From the NCBI GenBank assembly GCA_010025475.1, contig RGTE01000073.1, forward strand, positions 1 through 5,400: DNA of 5,400 bases, read 5' to 3'. The notes beneath the pieces are model-generated. The model was not told where the DNA came from. It did no database searches and saw only the letters and a program-made list of their open reading frames with translations. Positions within the stretch are counted from its first letter, which is position 1. The number at the start of each line of letters is the position of its first letter. Source of the stretch: Verrucomicrobiota bacterium. Lineage in GTDB: Bacteria > Verrucomicrobiota > Verrucomicrobiia > Methylacidiphilales > Verrucolacustridaceae. Shown here in pieces: positions 1-5,093 of this stretch. A program made the translations under genes and the position numbers.

Positions 1-204
1 CTGACCTGCCTTTCGGCCAGGATCGTTCTAGTCCGACCGCAAAAATGGCAAAGCTTCTTAAGTCTTGGGACCTCCGACGGAAACAAGACCAAATGGAAGA
101 ACAAGTTAAAGGCAAAGGCTCAGAACCTTTACCCAGATCTTGACGTGACTTTGGCAATATCGGACGCTTTATTACTTTTGGAATACGGGAGAAAAACAGA
201 ATAG
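1..204 (+). CDS. RuvC-like Holliday junction resolvase, C-terminal fragment
   Basis: This is the last 67 residues of a gene that begins before the window; it is open from base 1 to TAG at 202-204. The sequence fits the C-terminal half of phage RuvC-like RNase H-fold resolvases. A V-R-P-Q-x-W-Q stretch at fragment residues 11-17 is followed by a Lys-rich helix (29-39), an A-Q-x-L-Y-P motif (40-45) and the signature T-L-A-x-S-D-A-L-L-L-x-E-Y-G-R (50-64). Asp55 is the likely last metal-binding acidic residue of the active site. Family knowledge: such enzymes cut four-way junctions to resolve recombination or branched replication intermediates before packaging. The gene abuts the helicase, with TAG directly followed by ATG. 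Its codons look more AT-rich (TTA, TTG, ATA) than those downstream. The family call is strong; the N-terminal catalytic residues cannot be seen. Confidence 0.85.
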   Translation: MTCLSARIVLVRPQKWQSFLSLGTSDGNKTKWKNKLKAKAQNLYPDLDVTLAISDALLLLEYGRKTE

Positions 205-1470
205 ATGGAACTGTATGACTGGCAGAAGGATTCGGCGGAGGCTCTTTTAGCGAGCCTGCGGGAGCACCATGTCGCAGCCGATTGGAGCGACACGGGCACC
301 GGGAAAACTGCCAAGGCCGTATGGGTCGCCAAGCAACTGGGGAAGCCAGTCGCTATCATCTGCCCCAAAGCCGTCATTCCGGCCTGGAAAAACTGGTGCA
401 AGGAGGCCGAAATCGAACCGACCTTTATCCTCAATTACGAAAAACTTCGGGCTGGCTCCACGCCTTACGGGGACTTTGTGGGAGGCGCCTGGGTGTGGTC
501 GTCTCCGATTGTTTACGACCAACTCTTCATTTGGGACGAAGTCCACAAATGCAAGGGACCTAATTCTCTCAATGGCAAGATGCTGATTGCCTCCCGTCCC
601 TACTACACCCTTATGCTTTCAGCCACCTTTGCGTCCAATCCTCTGGATATGAAGGCGACGGGGTATGTCCTTGGCCTCCACAAGTACGCTGATTTTTGGC
701 CTTGGTGCGTCAAGAACGGGGTAAAGAAAGCCCCTTGGGGCGCCATGTCATACTTTGGCGGAAAGAAGAAGCTCGCCGTGATCCACCAGGCTATGGCCCC
801 CAAATCCAGCCGAATCAAGATCGACGACTTGGGGGACAAGTTTCCGGACAACGAAGTATTTGCCGAAGCCTATGATTGCGGTGACGTCCAGGGCCTTTAC
901 GACGACCTTGAACGGAGGCTGGAGGAGCTGGCGGCAAGCAAAGCGTCCGACAAGCCACACCCGATGACCGAAATTCTTCGGGCACGGCAAGAATCCGAAC
1001 TTCTGCGCGTGCCGATTTTGCAAGACCTCGCCAACTCACTTTTGGACGAGGGTAGGTCAGTAGTTATTTTCTGCAATTTCAGGAATTCTCTTGACTCGTT
1101 GCTGTCAAACTTTAAGTCATCTTCTGTGATCTGGGGAAATCAAACAACTGATGAGCGAGAGCAGATGATTTCGGATTTCCAAAGCGACAAGACCAACGTG
1201 ATGCTCTGCCAAATCCAAAGCGGTGGCGTGGGTATTTCCCTCCACGACGAAAACGGAATCCGTCCCCGCAGTTCCCTCATCTGCCCGACCTATTCCGCCA
1301 TCGACCTCAAGCAGGCCCTGGGTCGGATCCATCGGGCCGGAGCCAAATCCAAGGCAGTTCAAAGAATCATTTTCGCCGCCGATTCCATTGAGGAGCAGGT
1401 GATGAAGAAAGTCAGAGCGAAACTGAAAAACATCGAAACCCTAAATGACGGAGACATCGAGACTATATGA
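205..1470 (+). CDS. SNF2-type (superfamily 2) DNA helicase/ATPase
   Basis: A complete 421-residue SF2 ATPase of the small phage SNF2/DEAD-like type. Visible motifs, in order: an aromatic/Q region at Y4-D-W-Q7; Walker A with G-T-G-K-T at 31-35; motif Ia around I-C-P-K and W61; Walker B D-E-V-H at 111-114; motif III S-A-T at 139-141; a second RecA-like domain opening with V-V-I-F-C-N-F near 290; motif V Q-S-G-G-V-G-I-S at 338-345; and motif VI Q-A-L-G-R-I-H-R at 370-377 with the arginine finger. No extra nuclease or accessory domain is present. Family knowledge: ATP-driven translocation on, or remodelling of, duplex DNA during phage replication or recombination. The start is the ATG directly after the upstream TAG; a GGGAG at 187-191 is a weak ribosome site, so coupling to the resolvase gene is likely. 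Its stop overlaps the next gene by four bases. Confidence 0.93.
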   Translation: MELYDWQKDSAEALLASLREHHVAADWSDTGTGKTAKAVWVAKQLGKPVAIICPKAVIPAWKNWCKEAEIEPTFILNYEKLRAGSTPYGDFVGGAWVWSSPIVYDQLFIWDEVHKCKGPNSLNGKMLIASRPYYTLMLSATFASNPLDMKATGYVLGLHKYADFWPWCVKNGVKKAPWGAMSYFGGKKKLAVIHQAMAPKSSRIKIDDLGDKFPDNEVFAEAYDCGDVQGLYDDLERRLEELAASKASDKPHPMTEILRARQESELLRVPILQDLANSLLDEGRSVVIFCNFRNSLDSLLSNFKSSSVIWGNQTTDEREQMISDFQSDKTNVMLCQIQSGGVGISLHDENGIRPRSSLICPTYSAIDLKQALGRIHRAGAKSKAVQRIIFAADSIEEQVMKKVRAKLKNIETLNDGDIETI

Positions 1471-1643
1471 TGACAAAAAACGAAAAACTGACAGAGCAAC
1501 TTCAGCTCCTGGCCAACAAATTCTACGTCCTGGGAGTCCAGTACTTCGAAGGCATCAAGGGGCGTGATATCCCCAAGTGGGAGGACGAACTCCAGGGGGC
1601 CGTTGACGAATACGAAGACATCCGGGACGAGCACGCAAGTTAA
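1467..1643 (+). CDS. Small hypothetical protein, 58 residues, between helicase and nuclease
   Basis: I do not recognise this gene. It starts at ATG 1467, overlapping the helicase stop (ATGA), with a second ATG in frame at 1470. It ends in TAA 1641-1643, whose last base is the A of the nuclease ATG (TAATG). A GGAG at 1450-1453 could serve as a weak ribosome site. The product is predicted to be mostly helical: a polar N-terminus, a hydrophobic/aromatic segment around residues 14-25, and an acidic C-terminal third rich in Glu and Asp. There is no signal peptide, membrane segment or cysteine. Exact fit to both neighbouring genes with no gap is the main evidence that it is real; without it, about 170 bases of this otherwise gapless operon would be empty. 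Inference: a small accessory or adaptor protein of the replication module. No function can be assigned. Confidence 0.75.
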   Translation: MMTKNEKLTEQLQLLANKFYVLGVQYFEGIKGRDIPKWEDELQGAVDEYEDIRDEHAS

Positions 1644-2698
1644 TGGGCGCACACCACGAGTTCTCCCCTTCCCAGTTAATGTACCGGGAAGCCTGTCCTG
1701 GGTGGAAGCCCGAGGACGGGGAGCAGTCTGTCCAGGCGGCGGAGGGCACGATGATGCACCACGCCCTGGAAACTGGAGACCTTAAGGGTCTTAACGAAGA
1801 GCAAACCCGCTGCGTGAGCCTGGTGAGCGACCTGTTTATGTCGATGAAGGAAGAGCTTGAACAGGAAAGCTCCAAAGCCGAGGTGCACCAGGAGCTCAAG
1901 CTAGGCATTATGGGTCTGACTTTTGGGACGGCAGATCTTGTTCTGGTCAACGAAACCCACGCCAAGATAGGTGACGCCAAGTTTGGCTGGAACCCTGTCG
2001 AGGACGCCGAGACCAATCTCCAGGGATGGGCCTATGCCATCGGAGTGTTTGAGAAATGGCCGTCGGTCGATTACGTGGAGGTCGTCTTTGCCCAGCCAAG
2101 GCTGGACTCCGTCAGCCGGGCCCATTTCTACCGAAAGGCCGACCTTGAGCGGATGAAGCTACGGGTGATGACCGTTATCGCCAGAGCCAAAGACCACAAA
2201 CCAGAAGACCTCAAGCCCAGCGAATTCACCTGCCTATACTGCGGGGCTAAAGCTACCTGCGTCGCTCTCCATAAAAAGGCCCTCGTCATCTCCAGCAAGT
2301 TCGTCGAGCTGGCCCCCGACAAGGAACTTTTGGACATCTACAACCCCGAGCAACTGGCGACCCCGGAGCTTCGCGGGAAGGCGGAAATTTTACGAAGAAT
2401 CCTTGAGCCTTGGTGCGACAAGGTTCGCAAAGACAACTTGCGGCACGTCCTTGAAACGGGAGAGGAAATCCCCGGCTTCGAGGTCAAGTCGCGTGCGGGA
2501 CGCAGGACTGTCACCGACCCGCAAATCACATGGGAACTGGTCAAGGACCGCATGACTGCTTCTGAAAGCCTACTCCGACAAGGCACCGCGAGGTTCCAAG
2601 GAGAAGCTCAAACAGGAGATCGAAGATCGCCTCACCGATGCGGGAATCCTGCAAGGCGGAGACGAGATCCGATATCTACAACGAACAAAGGAAAATAA
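1643..2698 (+). CDS. RecB/Cas4-like PD-(D/E)XK nuclease (DUF2800-like), probably frameshifted near 3' end
   Basis: As read, 351 residues. The N-terminus has S-P-S-Q-L and C18-P-G-W, then A-A-E-G-T-M-M-H-H-A-L-E (32-43), the RecB-family motif I region with His39/His40 and Glu43. G-T-A-D98-L and G-D111-A-K113 form the metal-binding Asp plus D-x-K core, and Q127-G-W-A-Y is the Q-x3-Y helix. Three cysteines, C197-x2-C200-x5-C206, together with C18 match the 4Fe-4S cluster pattern of Cas4/AddB-type nucleases. Family knowledge: DUF2800 proteins are phage nucleases lying beside SNF2 helicases and PolA; exonuclease activity is likely but unproven. The start ATG overlaps the previous stop (TAATG). From about residue 307 the reading turns into an Arg/Pro/Ser-rich, low-quality tail ending at 2698. 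The +1 frame carries a better tail to 2708, giving about 354 residues if joined near 2561. The call is firm for residues 1-306 only. Confidence 0.85.
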   Translation: MGAHHEFSPSQLMYREACPGWKPEDGEQSVQAAEGTMMHHALETGDLKGLNEEQTRCVSLVSDLFMSMKEELEQESSKAEVHQELKLGIMGLTFGTADLVLVNETHAKIGDAKFGWNPVEDAETNLQGWAYAIGVFEKWPSVDYVEVVFAQPRLDSVSRAHFYRKADLERMKLRVMTVIARAKDHKPEDLKPSEFTCLYCGAKATCVALHKKALVISSKFVELAPDKELLDIYNPEQLATPELRGKAEILRRILEPWCDKVRKDNLRHVLETGEEIPGFEVKSRAGRRTVTDPQITWELVKDRMTASESLLRQGTARFQGEAQTGDRRSPHRCGNPARRRRDPISTTNKGK

Positions 2699-2708
2699 AA
2701 AACAGTGA
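2556..2708 (+). other. Probable true C-terminal reading frame of the nuclease (+1 frame), reached by a frameshift
   Basis: This frame is open from 2556 to TGA 2706-2708, just after an in-frame TGA at 2553. From 2562 it encodes a helical, Lys/Glu-rich 48-residue tail, including S-K-E-K-L-K-Q-E-I and a D-R-L-x-D-A-G-I-L segment. That looks like genuine protein, unlike the tail of the uninterrupted frame. Its TGA overlaps the next gene's GTG start as GTGA, the junction style used throughout this operon. One extra base near 2556-2564 would explain the break. A true mutation, a sequence error and programmed +1 shifting all remain possible. There is no stop codon in the incoming frame at the crossover and no obvious slippery run, so a programmed shift is the least likely. 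Confidence 0.7.
2687..2692 (+). promoter_or_regulatory. Ribosome binding site AAAGGA for the GTG-started 255-residue gene
   Basis: AAAGGA ends 12 bases before GTG 2705. The spacing is slightly long, but it is the only purine-rich site near that start. No ATG occurs in this frame until more than 100 codons into the protein, so the GTG is needed. Confidence 0.55.
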
Positions 2709-3472
2709 AAACATCATTCGCGAAACCGGCGGCTAAACCCGCCATTAAACCCCAGCCACGTGCCGTAGAGCCTGTTGAAGAGGCCGCGGAATCCACGGAG
2801 CTGGCTGTCACAGAAACCGCCTCGACCAGCCTGGCTATCCAGGGATCGGTCGACGGCCAGATCCAAGGCGAGTTCAGCCGTCGGGACCTCACGATCCCGA
2901 AGATAAACCTCGTCAACAAGACCGGGGAGCTGTCCAACCAGTTCCCTCCTGGCTCCTTCGTCTACAACCGGGAGATCCTCCTGGGGGATGGTAAAAAGCC
3001 GGCGACGATCACGGTCACACGGATCGCCAAGTTCTACCTCCAGGATGTCCCCTACGGGTCCGGAGAGATGCCCAAGAACTTCACCTCCATCCGCGATGTG
3101 CGGGCGGCTGGTGGAGCCTTGGCCGGCGACCCGGACGTTGAGGAAGGCACGGACACCTACTCCGAGGCGATGACCTGCATCGTGCTGGTTAAGTCCCCGG
3201 CGAAGGCTCATCCGCTCTTCCCGTTTGAGTTTGCGGGGGACCACTATGCGTTAGCCCAATGGCTTCTCACCAAGTCGGCTTACAAGGCCACGGGTCGAAA
3301 GCTTTTCACGGATTCACAGTTTGTGCTTCGTGAGGGGATCGACACTGCGGCCTACGAGCTGACCTCCAGCCTTCGCACCAACAGTGCCGCGAGTTGGTAT
3401 GTACCCACGGTGAAATTGGCCTCACGCCATACGCCCGAGTTCATCGAATTCGTGCGCGGCCTGGTCAAATAA
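2705..3472 (+). CDS. Hypothetical phage replication-module protein, 255 residues (candidate ssDNA-binding protein)
   Basis: I do not recognise the family. The GTG start at 2705 overlaps the TGA of the nuclease's shifted frame, with AAAGGA upstream. Residues 1-55 are low complexity: alternating Lys/Pro/Ala, then acidic Glu/Ala/Thr/Ser, probably a disordered tail. A folded domain starts about residue 57 with R-R-D-L-T-I-P-K-I-N and K-T-G-E-L (72-76), followed by F-P-P-G-S-F-V-Y-N and beta-rich, aromatic-containing segments to the end. There are no membrane segments and no nuclease or NTPase motifs. Context: in related phage modules the gene after the DUF2800-like nuclease often encodes a DUF2815-type ssDNA-binding protein. 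This sequence does not resemble what I know of DUF2815, so ssDNA binding is inference from position, beta-rich composition and tail. A structural or regulatory role is equally open. The stop is one base before the next ATG. Confidence 0.85.
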   Translation: MKTSFAKPAAKPAIKPQPRAVEPVEEAAESTELAVTETASTSLAIQGSVDGQIQGEFSRRDLTIPKINLVNKTGELSNQFPPGSFVYNREILLGDGKKPATITVTRIAKFYLQDVPYGSGEMPKNFTSIRDVRAAGGALAGDPDVEEGTDTYSEAMTCIVLVKSPAKAHPLFPFEFAGDHYALAQWLLTKSAYKATGRKLFTDSQFVLREGIDTAAYELTSSLRTNSAASWYVPTVKLASRHTPEFIEFVRGLVK

Positions 3473-3473
3473 C

Positions 3474-3854
3474 ATGACGGAAGTTCCCACCCATGGTGTG
3501 CAGGGAGATCCTGCAACGGCCACCCAACCCGACAGCGCCTCCTCGGCCTTTGAAACAGGTGCGGAACTTTACTGCCCGTCCGTGACGGAAGTCGCGGACA
3601 TGGCCTGGGGCGTGATCCACCGGATCATGTCCAGGGGAAGCGACAAAAGCGCGTTTGGCCAGTGGTTTCACACCGACAGCCGCAGATACAACGCCGACAG
3701 ATGCATCAACCACATCTGCCAGGCGATGATGCAGCTCGACGGAAACCGACCTGCCAAGGACGCCAACAACGAGGATGCCGTGGATCATCTGGAACGCGGG
3801 ATGGTGAGAGCCGCGTTCTTGCTCTTCAAAACCAAGAAAGGAAAAGTTCAATGA
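3474..3854 (+). CDS. Hypothetical protein, 126 residues, possibly DUF5664-like
   Basis: Function not recognised. The ATG lies one base after the preceding TAA, without a strong ribosome site, so coupled reinitiation is likely. Residues 1-30 are low complexity (Thr, Ala, Pro, Ser). The remainder looks alpha-helical: a helix around V40-M52 leading to S-R-G (53-55), then R-R-Y-N (70-73), a helix with N79-H80 and Q83-A-M-M-Q-L-D-G, and finally N-E-D-A-x-D-H-L-E-R (99-108) before a hydrophobic C-terminal helix. The layout, with an R-G turn, a first H-containing helix ending in x-G and then an E-D-A-x-x-H-L helix, is reminiscent of small phage DUF5664-type proteins, annotated as possible dATP/dGTP diphosphohydrolases. 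The match is by eye and weak. The stop overlaps the next ATG (ATGA), and AAAGGA inside its 3' end serves the next gene. Confidence 0.8.
   Translation: MTEVPTHGVQGDPATATQPDSASSAFETGAELYCPSVTEVADMAWGVIHRIMSRGSDKSAFGQWFHTDSRRYNADRCINHICQAMMQLDGNRPAKDANNEDAVDHLERGMVRAAFLLFKTKKGKVQ
3837..3842 (+). promoter_or_regulatory. Ribosome binding site AAAGGA deciding the start at 3851
   Basis: AAAGGA lies eight bases before ATG 3851. The same frame is open much further upstream (to 3662), but that extension runs through the 126-residue gene. The site and the ATGA overlap fix the start at 3851. Confidence 0.65.
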
Positions 3855-4162
3855 AGAACAAAAAACAAAATACTAAAAGACCGAAAGTTGGAGTCAGGGT
3901 GGACATGGACAAAGAGCTTGCCCAGTACGCCAAGCGGGTAAACCAGGACGAGCTTGGGGTAATTCAGTTTTTGGGGAGCAAGGAAATCGACATGTGCGAG
4001 GTGAGGTTTCAAACCGACGACAAGACATTTGCAAAGGTCGCCGATATCGGGCGCGATCTCATCAAATCCGACAAACACAAGCTCTTTGGCTACGCCATTG
4101 TGCGCGCCATCGAGGATGTGATCGCGGAGGAGAAGGAAGGCAAAAAATGTTCGAGGGGTTGA
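3851..4162 (+). CDS. Small hypothetical protein, 103 residues, basic N-terminus
   Basis: Not recognised. The start at 3851 is chosen for its ATGA overlap with the previous stop and for AAAGGA eight bases upstream. The first 12 residues are very basic (about half Lys/Arg) and probably flexible. A compact mixed alpha/beta domain seems to follow: a helix near residues 20-30, a strand around V38-F40, a second strand at C50-F54, and two helices across 60-97 that end in a charged E-E-K-E-G-K-K run. There are no membrane segments and no recognisable catalytic motif. The basic tail could contact nucleic acid, but that is inference only. Its last 16 bases overlap the next gene, and an AAGGAAGG near its 3' end is that gene's ribosome site. 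Confidence 0.8.
   Translation: MKNKKQNTKRPKVGVRVDMDKELAQYAKRVNQDELGVIQFLGSKEIDMCEVRFQTDDKTFAKVADIGRDLIKSDKHKLFGYAIVRAIEDVIAEEKEGKKCSRG
4133..4140 (+). promoter_or_regulatory. Ribosome binding site AAGGAAGG before ATG 4147
   Basis: This strong purine-rich site sits six bases before ATG 4147 and supports that start. A second GAGGGG at 4153-4158 precedes the in-frame ATG at 4165 by six bases and is an alternative. Confidence 0.55.
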
Positions 4163-4320
4163 GGATGAGGCTCTTCGTATGGCTAGCGACAAGATGGTTC
4201 CCTCACCTGACGTTCTCAACGGACCCGACGACTGGATCCGTCGTTACTATGATTTTTTCCTGCAAAGAGGAAACAGTCGACCGGGTCATGTCGTGGATGG
4301 TCAAGGAGGACCTTCTGTGA
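4147..4320 (+). CDS. Small hypothetical protein, 57 residues (alternative start 4165)
   Basis: Not recognised. It has 57 residues from ATG 4147, or 51 from ATG 4165, which lies two bases after the upstream stop. The N-terminal part is hydrophobic and basic (L-F-V-W-L-A-T-R-W-F), too short for a confident membrane helix but possibly amphipathic. The rest alternates a strand-like V-V-T-M-I-F-S-C with a helix carrying E-E-T-V-D-R-V-M-S-W and ending K-E-D-L-L. Reasons to accept it: a strong ribosome site; third codon positions that are mostly G or C by hand count, especially in the second half; and a stop that overlaps the next gene's GTG as GTGA. A competing frame from ATG 4179 also looks protein-like for its first 30 codons, so this call is less secure than its neighbours. 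Confidence 0.6.
   Translation: MFEGLRMRLFVWLATRWFPHLTFSTDPTTGSVVTMIFSCKEETVDRVMSWMVKEDLL
4303..4310 (+). promoter_or_regulatory. Perfect Shine-Dalgarno AAGGAGGA deciding GTG start at 4317
   Basis: AAGGAGGA stands six bases before GTG 4317, ideal strength and spacing. It lies within the Lys-Glu-Asp codons at the end of the upstream gene and favours the 85-residue product over a 131-residue version starting at 4179. Confidence 0.75.
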
Positions 4321-4574
4321 GCGAAAGAGAATTAATCCGTCTTAGGGATTTTTACCACGGGTTAACTGAAGTCGTGGAGAGGTGCCAAAAACAGGTTGTC
4401 GAGAGCAACGGCGTGGTTGAGGGACTTATGGGAATCACCCAGGAGCACCTTTCCATGCTTTCGGAGCTTGAGCAGCAAAACGCCGATCTCAGGAAGGAAA
4501 ACCGGAACCTGAAGGAAAGGCTTAACCAAGAACTCAAGGAGGACGACAGATGCAAACCTTTGTTATCGGTCTGA
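4317..4574 (+). CDS. Coiled-coil protein, 85 residues
   Basis: No family recognised. It is read from GTG 4317, which overlaps the upstream TGA (GTGA) and has a perfect AAGGAGGA six bases before it. The whole product is predicted helical. The clearest coiled coil spans residues 48-69, with hydrophobic a/d positions L48, L51, L58, L65 and L69 and asparagines at N55 and N62. Buried Asn at such positions usually favours parallel dimers, as in GCN4-type zippers. The N-terminal half also carries regularly spaced Leu, Val and Ile. The C-terminus is charged and then ends C-K-P-L-L-S-V. There is no membrane segment. The last 25 bases overlap the next gene, whose own AAGGAGGA is inside this one. An in-frame extension to ATG 4179 (131 residues) is possible but overlaps the 57-residue gene. 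Scaffold or adaptor roles are inference. Confidence 0.78.
   Translation: MSERELIRLRDFYHGLTEVVERCQKQVVESNGVVEGLMGITQEHLSMLSELEQQNADLRKENRNLKERLNQELKEDDRCKPLLSV
4536..4543 (+). promoter_or_regulatory. Perfect Shine-Dalgarno AAGGAGGA for ATG 4550
   Basis: AAGGAGGA is six bases before ATG 4550. The site and its flanks (TCAAGGAGGAC) are identical to those before GTG 4317, and here too it sits in Lys-Glu-Asp codons of the upstream gene. It supports a start 25 bases inside that gene. Confidence 0.8.
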
Positions 4575-4777
4575 TAGTGGGATGGATCGGTCATTACGCA
4601 TACGTATGGCTAAGACACCGGTCCGAATACCACACGACAGCGTACACGACGAATTCAGGAAAGACTACCTACGTATCGTACACATTGCCGAAAACCTTGA
4701 AATTGCCGACCAACATTTGGCCTTTCCGCAAGTCGGAGGATGTATTCGTAGGCAAGAAGCGCGGGAGGAAAAAATGA
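4550..4777 (+). CDS. Small single-pass membrane protein, 75 residues
   Basis: Not recognised. The start is set by the perfect Shine-Dalgarno six bases upstream. An N-terminal membrane helix spans about residues 3-21 (Ile, Val, Gly, Trp, Tyr rich), followed at once by R-H-R at 22-24. The positive-inside rule suggests the N-terminus outside and the remaining 50 or so residues in the cytoplasm. That part is Thr/Tyr/Lys rich with a strand-like segment around T-Y-V-S-Y-T, then a Pro-containing stretch, and ends in a very basic tail G-K-K-R-G-R-K-K. A basic cytoplasmic tail on a membrane anchor could bind DNA or the membrane surface; this is inference. No signal peptidase or lipobox site is evident. 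It overlaps the coiled-coil gene by 25 bases and the next membrane gene by four (ATGA). Confidence 0.78.
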   Translation: MQTFVIGLIVGWIGHYAYVWLRHRSEYHTTAYTTNSGKTTYVSYTLPKTLKLPTNIWPFRKSEDVFVGKKRGRKK

Positions 4778-4893
4778 TCGAAGCCATTAAATACGTGTTT
4801 TTTGCGGCAGGAATCGTAGCAACGACGATGCTGATCGTGTTTGTCGCCTGCTTTGGGGCCTGGCTCTTTGATAAGTGGAGGAAAGAGCGATGA
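4774..4893 (+). CDS. Tiny single-pass membrane protein, 39 residues
   Basis: Not recognised. The ATG overlaps the previous stop (ATGA), and GGGAGGAA at 4763-4770 is a good ribosome site. Almost the entire product is one hydrophobic helix, residues 7-32 (Val, Phe, Ala, Ile, rich in small residues, one Cys at 26). It is preceded by M-I-E-A-I-K and followed by D-K-W-R-K-E-R, so the basic C-terminus is probably cytoplasmic. Without a second membrane segment, a holin is possible only by size, and the position inside a replication operon argues against lysis. The same frame is open upstream to 4582, but that extension runs through the neighbouring gene and lacks a ribosome site. It overlaps the following coiled-coil gene by four bases. 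Inference: partner or regulator of the adjacent membrane protein. Confidence 0.72.
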   Translation: MIEAIKYVFFAAGIVATTMLIVFVACFGAWLFDKWRKER

Positions 4894-5093
4894 CCGGCCA
4901 ACCCATACCCACCACCGAAGATATCCGTTTGGCCCGAGTGGAGAAGTCCATCGAGACCCTGGAAGCGGAGAACTTCGGGCTGAAACAAAGGATCAAGGAA
5001 TTGGAAGACCAGATCCGCTACGACTTCCCTCCCATCAAGGAGCCAATCGAGGTCATCGGATCCTGGCACAAAACGAAAGGAAACAGCCTATGA
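4890..5093 (+). CDS. Leucine-zipper-like coiled-coil protein, 67 residues
   Basis: Family not recognised. The start chosen is ATG 4890, which overlaps the previous stop (ATGA) and has GGAGG at 4877-4881 eight bases upstream; an in-frame GTG at 4875 would use up that site. Residues 14-42 form a near-perfect heptad repeat, with a positions L14, I21, N28, I35 and I42 and d positions V17, L24, L31 and L38. The single central Asn in an a position is the hallmark of dimeric GCN4-like zippers. Before it lies a short polar, Pro-containing leader; after it comes a non-helical tail with P-P-I-K-E-P and a final G-S-W-H-K. No DNA-binding basic region precedes the zipper. The stop overlaps the next ATG (ATGA). 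A dimeric adaptor is inferred from the heptads; the partner is unknown. Confidence 0.8.
   Translation: MTGQPIPTTEDIRLARVEKSIETLEAENFGLKQRIKELEDQIRYDFPPIKEPIEVIGSWHKTKGNSL

Noticed and set aside
1555..2016. 153-codon open frame on the - strand
   Set aside because: It runs antisense to the conserved nuclease motifs, is Ser/Pro/Arg-rich, and resembles no protein.
2553..2582. prfB- or antizyme-like programmed +1 frameshift site
   Set aside because: No stop codon stands in the incoming frame at the crossover, and no Shine-Dalgarno spacer or pseudoknot was evident by eye, so a simple indel is preferred.
2714..3244. 176-codon open frame on the - strand
   Set aside because: It lies wholly opposite the 255-residue gene, is Arg/Gly-rich like an antisense shadow in GC-rich DNA, and would be the only - strand gene in a gapless + strand operon.
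3662..3850. Longer start for the 103-residue gene
   Set aside because: The extension is Arg/Gln/His-rich shadow sequence inside the 126-residue gene; ATG 3851 has AAAGGA and an ATGA overlap.
4582..4773. Upstream extension of the 39-residue membrane gene
   Set aside because: It would run through the 75-residue membrane gene, which has a perfect Shine-Dalgarno and better third-position G/C. The ATGA overlap and GGGAGGAA support the start at 4774.
4550..4893. Holin/spanin lysis pair
   Set aside because: Each protein has one membrane segment, there is no lipobox and no endolysin beside them, and they sit inside a replication operon.
4841..5089. Longer start for the 68-residue gene
   Set aside because: The added stretch overlaps two coupled genes and reads as Gly/His/Arg-rich out-of-frame sequence.
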